DNA of 11,532 nucleotides from an uncultured Eubacterium sp. (GTDB taxonomy: Bacteria; Bacillota; Clostridia; Lachnospirales; Lachnospiraceae): the NCBI GenBank assembly GCA_900547255.1, contig URGC01000081.1, positions 1-11,532 on the forward strand, given 5' to 3'. Below, piece by piece: positions 6,992 to 11,532 of the stretch. The translations under genes and the position numbers were made by a program. A model generated the notes under the pieces. The model saw nothing but the letters and a program-made list of their open reading frames with translations. It searched no databases and was not told the origin of the DNA. Numbering within the stretch: the stretch's first letter is position 1; each line of letters opens with the position of its first letter.

Positions 6992-8095
6992 TTACCAGTA
7001 GCCAAGCTCTGAACCTTTCTCATAGATACCAACACCCATAACATAATATCCATACGCATTCATATGTGTATAGTCAAACTTAATGCTTTCTGGCATCATG
7101 CTGTGTGTAAGATTGTAAATATCTTCCTCTGTTGGCTCAAGTCCTGTAACGTCTATAGCATTTTCAAGCATATATGTTCTCATATTGATGAAATGTTCTC
7201 CAAATGCTTCTCTTAATGCTGCTTCCCAATATGTATCATTGAGTCCGACATCCTCACTGCTTGTATAATACTCGCCATCTATTGACTCGTCCGGATTATC
7301 TGTATCACCAATAATAATATAGCATTGTGTTCCTGAATTAGCAATCATTGCCTTATACTGTGAAATTAACATATCGTAGTCGTCCCAGCCGCCATTGCTT
7401 CCCATCTGTATAATCAGCACATCTGATGAAGTATCTGCTATGTCATGCGCCGCCTGTGTTACAACCTGTGAATTCTTTTTAATCTTCACACTTCCTGTTG
7501 TTTCAGTATCATAGAAGCTTATGTACCAGCTTCCATTGTTGTATGTGAGCTGATATGGCGCATTGTCTATATATACAAGATTTTCTGGTTCATCATTATA
7601 ACTTGCATATCCATTGAAATTCTGCAGTTCGACTTTATTGCCATAGGCATCTACTATATTAATCTTAGAACTTTTGCCAGCTCTTACTGTAACTGCTTTA
7701 TCAACATACATAGCAATTCCGCCCTGACGTAATGCTATCTCATATGATGTCTCATTGCACACGCCAAGGTTATACACATCAAGACCTGTAAAATATTCCA
7801 GAGCATCTGTATATGCCCAGTCAGATATATCAACGCTGTCTCCATCAACATTTACAATTCCGTCTCCGCTTCCTAATCCATATGTAATCGAATCGCCCCA
7901 GCTTATAATTCTCCTGCCAGAACTGCTTATATTGCTGTCATCCGCGCTCTCTACCATTGCGACCTCATTGGCTTCAATAACACTGGCTATATCCTCTGTA
8001 GAATTATCTCTATATATATTATAAGCCGCTATAAATGCTGCACTTACACCTAATACCATCACTGCTTTAAAAATATTCTTTAATATTTTTCTCAT
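6992..8095 (-). CDS. membrane-anchored SGNH/GDSL-family hydrolase
   Basis: This 367-residue protein acts outside the cell as a probable esterase or deacylase. Residues about 5-26 form an uncleaved signal anchor. SGNH blocks in order: GDSITYG with nucleophile Ser69, NLG with Gly111, GSN with Asn234, and DYTH with Asp341 and His344. About 120 residues separate blocks II and III, far more than in compact members, and the inserted part (residues about 128-205) looks like a small beta-domain, perhaps for polysaccharide binding. An upstream ATG would add six residues, but the ATG at 8093-8095 is preferred because an AAGGGTGG ribosome binding site precedes it. It is the first gene of the operon with the kinase and regulator, so the enzyme may change the envelope feature that the kinase senses. 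Possible substrates include acetylated cell-wall glycans; this is inference. Confidence 0.88.
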   Translation of the reverse strand: MRKILKNIFKAVMVLGVSAAFIAAYNIYRDNSTEDIASVIEANEVAMVESADDSNISSSGRRIISWGDSITYGLGSGDGIVNVDGDSVDISDWAYTDALEYFTGLDVYNLGVCNETSYEIALRQGGIAMYVDKAVTVRAGKSSKINIVDAYGNKVELQNFNGYASYNDEPENLVYIDNAPYQLTYNNGSWYISFYDTETTGSVKIKKNSQVVTQAAHDIADTSSDVLIIQMGSNGGWDDYDMLISQYKAMIANSGTQCYIIIGDTDNPDESIDGEYYTSSEDVGLNDTYWEAALREAFGEHFINMRTYMLENAIDVTGLEPTEEDIYNLTHSMMPESIKFDYTHMNAYGYYVMGVGIYEKGSELGYW

Positions 8096-8171
8096 GTAAA
8101 TCCACCCTTCCATCTATGATGCTTATAATCTAATACGCAAACATAAATGAAATGTTAGGATAAATCTTTAG

Positions 8172-8185
8172 ATTTCTTAAGAAAT
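8172..8185. promoter_or_regulatory. 14-bp perfect palindrome in the divergent intergenic region
   Basis: ATTTCTTAAGAAAT reads the same on both strands and lies between the leftward hydrolase operon and rightward queT. A further TTTCTT follows at 8195-8200. It could be an operator for either unit. A short A/T palindrome can also arise by chance. Confidence 0.3.
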
Positions 8186-8198
8186 GAAAAAATATTTC

Positions 8199-8227
8199 TT
8201 GTCAACTTCCACAATATCTGCTAAACT
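8199..8227 (+). promoter_or_regulatory. candidate housekeeping promoter of queT
   Basis: TTGTCA (8199-8204), 17 bases, then TAAACT (8222-8227): one mismatch to the -35 and two to the -10 consensus. Transcription would start near 8234, giving a leader of about 77 bases that still holds the hairpin and pseudoknot described for 8230-8302. Confidence 0.4.
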
Positions 8228-8229
8228 AG

Positions 8230-8302
8230 GCACGCTGTGTTTTATATGCAGTAATATTTCGTGTGTTCGAAACCTTCCACACGTAAAACAAAACTAAAGG
8301 AG
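8230..8302 (+). ncRNA. queT leader, putative preQ1 riboswitch (class not assigned)
   Basis: CGTGTG (8260-8265) pairs perfectly with CACACG (8278-8283) around a 12-base loop. CCTT in that loop (8273-8276) is complementary to AAGG (8297-8300) inside the AAAGGAG Shine-Dalgarno sequence, giving an H-type pseudoknot with an A-rich third loop, the architecture of preQ1 aptamers that block translation. An alternative long-range pairing is also perfect: TGTTTTA (8237-8243) with TAAAACA (8284-8290). The downstream gene is QueT, whose homologues are commonly controlled by preQ1 riboswitches. I could not match all conserved bases of a particular preQ1 class from memory. Confidence 0.5.
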
Positions 8303-8310
8303 AATTTAAA

Positions 8311-8802
8311 ATGAAGAAAAAAAGCATGAGTGTGAAATTCATCACACAGGCTGCAGTTATCGCTGCAATCTACACTGCTCTGGTTATGATATTTAACTAT
8401 TGCAGTTTCGGACCTATTCAGTTTCGAATAGCAGAGGCACTTACAATTCTGCCTTACTTTACCCCAGCCGCTATACCGGGATTATTCATCGGATGCATAA
8501 TCGCCAACATTCTTGGTGGTGCAATCATATGGGATGTAGTCTTCGGAAGCATCGCTACACTTATCGGTGCTGTTGGAACATACCTTTTAAGAAAGCACAA
8601 GTGGCTTGCTCCTATTCCACCAATCCTTGCCAACACAATTATCGTACCATTTGTACTTAAATTTGCTTATGGTTCAGAGGGCATGTTTGCCATGTTCTTC
8701 GTAACTGTTGGTGCCGGCGAGATAATCGTATGTGGAATTATCGGAATGATACTTTTATTCGCACTTACACCTGTAAGACATACAATATTTGGAGATAACT
8801 AA
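8311..8802 (+). CDS. queT: QueT, substrate-binding subunit of a queuosine-precursor ECF transporter
   Basis: A 163-residue integral membrane protein with five to six hydrophobic segments. The conserved QueT stretch is near the first loop (FGPIQFRIAEALTILPYF, residues 33-50), followed by GLFIGCIIANI, ANTIIVPFVL (107-116) and GAGEIIVCGIIG (134-145). As the S-component of an energy-coupling-factor transporter it would bind a deazapurine precursor of queuosine, probably preQ1 or a related base, and work with shared EcfA/EcfT subunits encoded elsewhere. AAAGGAG lies eight bases before the ATG. The gene is monocistronic, with a structured leader that probably senses the same ligand and a strong terminator 30 bases downstream. 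It is the only rightward gene in the window. Length and sequence fit the family well. Confidence 0.93.
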   Translation: MKKKSMSVKFITQAAVIAAIYTALVMIFNYCSFGPIQFRIAEALTILPYFTPAAIPGLFIGCIIANILGGAIIWDVVFGSIATLIGAVGTYLLRKHKWLAPIPPILANTIIVPFVLKFAYGSEGMFAMFFVTVGAGEIIVCGIIGMILLFALTPVRHTIFGDN

Positions 8803-8831
8803 ATATCTGATTATTAAAAATGAGTCACATA

Positions 8832-8872
8832 AAAAACGTGTTGATTAGGATTAACCTGTCAACACGTTTTTC
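8832..8872. terminator. bidirectional intrinsic terminator between convergent genes
   Basis: Perfect 13-base arms (8832-8844 and 8859-8871) flank a 14-base loop. The stem core CGTGTTGA/TCAACACG is bounded by A runs on the left and T runs on the right, so it terminates in both directions: after queT and after the leftward gene ending at 8911. Confidence 0.9.
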
Positions 8873-8910
8873 TATATATACGGATACTGGAATGCCACCT
8901 GATTGCTCTT

Positions 8911-9276
8911 TCATTCATTATTTTTTAAGTTCATAAAAAAATCAGCTATTTTATCCAGCTTTACTTCATTGTATTCTGCAAAATCCAAATAATATTTCGG
9001 AATATTTACAGCTTGAATTTCTTTTTTATACAACCATTGTCTTGTTCTGGCTTCCGGAGCAAAAATAACTGCTTGATTTTCACCAGAAAAAATCTCATTA
9101 TAATTACATGCTGAATGGTCTAAAACACACTTCCAGTCAATATTTTCATTCTGAAAATATTGATTTAGCTGATTCAAAAATTTCTTTGCTTTTTGCATAT
9201 TAACGACATTAATAATGGGATTATTATGTTCTCCCTCTATCACAGGAATTTCCCATGCTAAACAACATGTTTTCAT
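8911..9276 (-). CDS. small cytoplasmic protein of unknown function
   Basis: A 121-residue protein with no signal peptide or membrane segment. An AAAGGAGG site eight bases before the ATG supports real expression. The predicted pattern alternates helix and strand: a helix at about residues 28-43, a strand near IDWKCVL (45-51), a strand AVIFAPEA (69-76) and a C-terminal helix (about 106-119), so a small alpha/beta fold is plausible. Cysteines at 4, 5, 50 and 57 could matter, but no metal motif is clear. It lies 27 bases after the end of the broken kinase gene and may share its transcript, ending at the bidirectional terminator. I do not recognise the family. Confidence 0.75.
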   Translation of the reverse strand: MKTCCLAWEIPVIEGEHNNPIINVVNMQKAKKFLNQLNQYFQNENIDWKCVLDHSACNYNEIFSGENQAVIFAPEARTRQWLYKKEIQAVNIPKYYLDFAEYNEVKLDKIADFFMNLKNNE

Positions 9277-9303
9277 TTATAGAACCTCCTTTATCTCTGC
9301 CTG

Positions 9304-9728
9304 TCAACTGTATTTCTGTTTCGCCATATCTGTCTCTGACAAATCCGCATATACCTTTTCAACGATACCATCTGCATCCATTTCACAAGAAATTATTTCT
9401 TCCTTAAGAGCAGATGAAAAATCTTTTTCCCGCCACCATTGGCGCATATGCTCTTCGCCAAATTCTTGGCTTTTACTCCTTGTTTGATGACGTCTTACAT
9501 AATTCCTTCTAAAATAACAATTACACTATGTTCATTTCCATATTTCAAAAGCTCTATCATAAGCGGCAATGCTTTCGTATCTATGCCATCTTTAACCCAA
9601 AGCATATTTCTTCTAATTTCATCCTGTGAAATAAGCATTGTATTAAATCCTATCTTTCTTTGTAACGCTCTTGCTACTGTTGTTTTTCCGCTACCTGAAT
9701 TACCTCTAAGTATAACTAATTTTTTCAT
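9304..9728 (-). pseudogene. P-loop kinase (zeta-toxin-like AAA family), internally deleted and frameshifted
   Basis: The first 76 residues (9728 to 9498) look intact: MKKLVILRGNSGSGKTTVAR has a Walker A motif with Lys15, followed by ISQDEIRRNMLWVKDG and ending VILEGIM, then a stop at 9495-9497. A different frame, from about 9498 to the stop at 9304-9306, gives about 64 residues containing RRHQTRSKSQEFGEEHMRQWWREKD, which fits the C-terminal part of the same family. Intact relatives are about 170-180 residues, with roughly 30 residues between LEGI and RRHQT that are missing here. The simplest reading is a deletion near 9493-9502 that also shifted the frame. The N-terminal ORF keeps a GGAG ribosome binding site, so a 77-residue peptide could still be made, but it would lack the rest of the catalytic fold. 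Sequencing error cannot explain the missing block. Confidence 0.75.
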
Positions 9729-9908
9729 AGATTCTCCATATCGTGTCTAAGCATAATATTTACAGCTCCCGATTTTGTGACATTTTGCCTACTGAAAAAG
9801 AATATTTTCCACTCATATAACTTTGGCGTTATTTTACGTTTTATGTGTATGCATTCTTTCTTTAAAATATTTCGTGCGTTTTAATATATCATCCCTATAG
9901 ACTTGAAG

Positions 9909-10535
9909 TTAACTGATACTATCATAAAATCTTTGCAACACGATCGCCAACTCTTCCGGCGCTTCTATGTTTGCTTCATGACCTGTTTTCATAAGTTCAT
10001 GGAAGTTTGAATTGTTCAAATAATGGCAAAGCTCTTTTGAAGTTTTTTTGTTTGCATTGTCCTTCTCTCCACAAACAATTAATACCGGACAAGACACCTT
10101 ATGCAATGAGTCACTGAAATCTAATTCAGCCATCGTACCACATAGGTTAATAACATCTGCTTTTTTTAAGCCCATTTTATTGAATGCTGAATTTGGCATA
10201 ATATGAAACAACATATTCTGAACTTTCAATAATTTTTTTGGCATTTTATATTGTGCTGCAATTAATACGAATGCCTTTACTTTATCTGAGTTGTCTATCG
10301 CATAATTAAGTGCCAAAACAGCTCCTAGAGAAAGCCCACATAAGACAATTTCTTCGTTCTCCTTGTCGCATTCTGATGAGAATGCTGAATATAATTCCTT
10401 ATATGTAGCAGATTTCCCTTCTAACATCTCTGATAAACTCAAACTGCAACTGTTTTTCGATACTTTCGTTTCTTTTATTACTCTATTCCAACTGTCTGGT
10501 TTTTGCCCTAGCCCATGTAAATATAAATACTTCAT
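9909..10535 (-). CDS. alpha/beta-hydrolase fold protein
   Basis: A 208-residue cytoplasmic hydrolase of the compact alpha/beta type. It has an oxyanion-side HGLG near residue 7, nucleophile elbow GLSLG with Ser69, acid Asp159 in CGEKD and base His186 in TGHEAN, so the triad is complete and correctly spaced. There is no signal peptide or lipobox. An AAGGAA site lies about nine bases before the ATG. A 180-bp gap separates it from the kinase pseudogene, and no clear terminator follows. Its left neighbour is decayed and on its right lie gene remnants, so it stands alone in an accessory segment. Substrate cannot be predicted; esterase or thioesterase activity on a small molecule is the general expectation. 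Confidence 0.88.
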   Translation of the reverse strand: MKYLYLHGLGQKPDSWNRVIKETKVSKNSCSLSLSEMLEGKSATYKELYSAFSSECDKENEEIVLCGLSLGAVLALNYAIDNSDKVKAFVLIAAQYKMPKKLLKVQNMLFHIMPNSAFNKMGLKKADVINLCGTMAELDFSDSLHKVSCPVLIVCGEKDNANKKTSKELCHYLNNSNFHELMKTGHEANIEAPEELAIVLQRFYDSIS

Positions 10536-10594
10536 ATATTGTCATTCCTTCAATTTGCCATTTATCAGACTCTTTTTATTCCTACTAAATCATC

Positions 10595-10801
10595 TTAACA
10601 CGATCCAATACCTCCACGCAAATAAATCGTGTCATTTATGTAATCATCCGGCTTTTGTTTCAGTTGAGACAAAAGGCATACCGTCTCATCTGTACTCTCA
10701 TTGTCCCAATCCACGTCTGATACATTTCTGCCATCCTTTTGCTCTTCCTCATAGATAAACACATCAGACAGGAAGCCTGTTTTTTGCCCCGGTTGTCTGG
10801 C
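10595..10801 (-). pseudogene. C-terminal remnant of an unidentified protein
   Basis: The leftward frame is open for 68 codons and reads like genuine protein (TGFLSDVFIYEEEQKDG, SQLKQKPDDYINDTIYLRGG), but it has no start codon with a ribosome binding site and begins right after an in-frame stop. Composition is acidic and hydrophilic. It probably is the tail of a gene whose front has been lost. I do not recognise the family, and chance cannot be fully excluded. Confidence 0.4.
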
Positions 10802-10821
10802 TCAGTCTGTCTTTTAATCCA

Positions 10822-10950
10822 TCATATTCCCAGATTCATGTATTCTTTTAATCTCTGTGTCGCCCACTGTCTAAATCTTGTTGCAATCACTGATTTAATT
10901 CGGTATCCAAGAGATATTATCATATCAAGATTATAATGAAGAAGATTCAT
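10822..10950 (-). pseudogene. RhuM-family protein fragment
   Basis: A 42-codon leftward stretch contains YNLDMIISLGYRIKS and FRQWATQRLKEYM, the hallmark core of RhuM-family proteins, which normally exceed 300 residues and are found in accessory and phage-related islands. The fragment ends at a TGA; just beyond it another frame reads GLKDRLSQ, compatible with continuation after a frameshift. No N-terminal part is found upstream, and the local ATG has no good ribosome binding site. It is a degraded remnant. Confidence 0.75.
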
Positions 10951-11055
10951 ATAGATTGCACAATTGAACAGTGTTTAATTTCCATTCAATTTAATTAACC
11001 AACAGGACATGCTGCTAAAATACAGTTTAAATTTACCATACATACAAACGGGAAC

Positions 11056-11391
11056 TTATATATCTCCTTTTAGGCGCACTAAAGATTTTTTTGTTTCAAA
11101 CCCATCTGGATATCTCATCTTTAATTTATCAATATTTGCTTGAAAAATATCTTCAAGAGATATATCTAGTGCTGTCGCAGCTTCTGCCAAATACCAAGCT
11201 ACATCTCCAAGTTCCTTTGCCAAATGTTCCTTGTCCAATTCATGTCCTTGAGCCATCCATTTTTTTACTATATCAATAGCTTCTCCTGATTCGCCACATA
11301 ATCCCATTACACTATTTATTAATACATCTCTTTTACTTAGTTCAGGATTTAAAGTAGTCATTGCCAATTCCTGATATTCATTAATCTTCAT
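11056..11391 (-). CDS. MazG-like nucleotide pyrophosphohydrolase
   Basis: A 111-residue, all-helical single-domain protein of the MazG/dUTPase-like all-alpha NTP pyrophosphatase group. Metal-binding residues are in the expected two blocks: GESGEAID with Glu34 and Glu37 (ExxE), and ELGDVAWYL with Glu60 and Asp63 (ExxD). Such enzymes hydrolyse NTPs or dNTPs to the monophosphate, often cleaning up damaged nucleotides or serving phage-linked functions. The ATG at 11389-11391 is preferred over one 18 bases upstream because GGAGG lies eight bases before it; the upstream ATG overlaps the previous stop and has no site. It begins 14 bases after the end of the preceding partial ORF, so the two are probably cotranscribed. 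No terminator is evident downstream. Confidence 0.9.
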   Translation of the reverse strand: MKINEYQELAMTTLNPELSKRDVLINSVMGLCGESGEAIDIVKKWMAQGHELDKEHLAKELGDVAWYLAEAATALDISLEDIFQANIDKLKMRYPDGFETKKSLVRLKGDI

Positions 11392-11405
11392 TCTAATATC
11401 CTCCA

Positions 11406-11532
11406 TCATTGTGGTAAAATCAAAGTTGGATTTTTCAACAGCATAGCAATCACCGGGGCATATTTTGATACTCCATAATCTTCAACAATACTGGTTATTC
11501 TAGCCCCTGCATCCTTTGATGAAGCACCACAT
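11406..11532 (-). CDS. C-terminal end of an unidentified protein (cut by window edge)
   Basis: The last 41 codons of a leftward gene enter from the right edge and stop at 11406-11408. The visible part (GARITSIVEDYGVSKYAPVIAML, ending LILPQ) looks like well-formed protein, mostly helical with a hydrophobic end. Its stop lies just before the GGAGG of the MazG-like gene, which suggests an operon. I do not recognise the family from this piece. Confidence 0.55.
   Translation of the reverse strand, partial: CGASSKDAGARITSIVEDYGVSKYAPVIAMLLKNPTLILPQ

Noticed and set aside
9743..9750. A third GTGTCTAA, on the + strand
   Set aside because: There is no TGTAAT at the right distance and no rightward gene follows, so it is not counted as another ECF promoter.
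9215..9750. Rightward ORFs of 90 and 103 codons over the kinase region
   Set aside because: The leftward strand here encodes recognisable kinase motifs in two frames, so the rightward frames are shadows.
10363..10936. Rightward ORFs of 131 and 65 codons
   Set aside because: They are antisense to the alpha/beta hydrolase start and to the leftward remnants, have no ribosome binding site, and their translations do not resemble proteins.

Overview
The window looks like chromosome from an AT-rich Gram-positive anaerobe of the Clostridia, most likely Lachnospiraceae-like. The grounds are low GC, strong AAGGAGG-type ribosome binding sites, an ECF sigma factor paired with a short-tailed membrane anti-sigma protein, a VanR/VanS-style two-component pair, and QueT, the queuosine-precursor ECF-transporter subunit typical of Firmicutes. 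This placement rests on gene style only. No rRNA, tRNA, CRISPR array or complete mobile element was seen.

Positions 1-8095 are transcribed leftward. In transcription order: (i) a three-gene operon of a membrane-anchored SGNH/GDSL hydrolase, a sensor histidine kinase and an OmpR-type response regulator (8095 to 4776); (ii) a single gene for a secreted 177-residue protein of unknown function (4651-4118), closed by a strong hairpin terminator; (iii) an ECF sigma factor overlapping its probable membrane anti-sigma factor (4002-2751); (iv) after a 148-bp AT-rich gap with a 56-bp imperfect palindrome, an ABC exporter of FtsX/MacB type ordered permease, ATPase, second permease, the last cut by the window edge (2602-1).

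The most informative non-coding signal is a promoter-like pair, TGTAAT-N16-GTGTCTAAT, found with identical spacing upstream of both the sigma factor and the secreted protein. It suggests that the sigma factor autoregulates and also drives the secreted protein. The secreted protein's leader carries a hairpin that would bury its ribosome binding site. Sigma, anti-sigma, secreted effector and exporter may therefore form one envelope-stress or peptide-response module.

At 8096-8310 transcription diverges. Rightward lies queT, whose leader can fold into a pseudoknot that captures its Shine-Dalgarno sequence, as expected of a preQ1 riboswitch. A bidirectional terminator follows.

From 8911 to the right end everything is leftward again and has an accessory, decaying look: a small unidentified protein, a P-loop kinase broken by an internal deletion, an intact alpha/beta hydrolase, 520 bp holding remnants of a RhuM-family gene and of an unidentified gene, a MazG-like pyrophosphohydrolase, and the C-terminal end of an unidentified protein running off the window.
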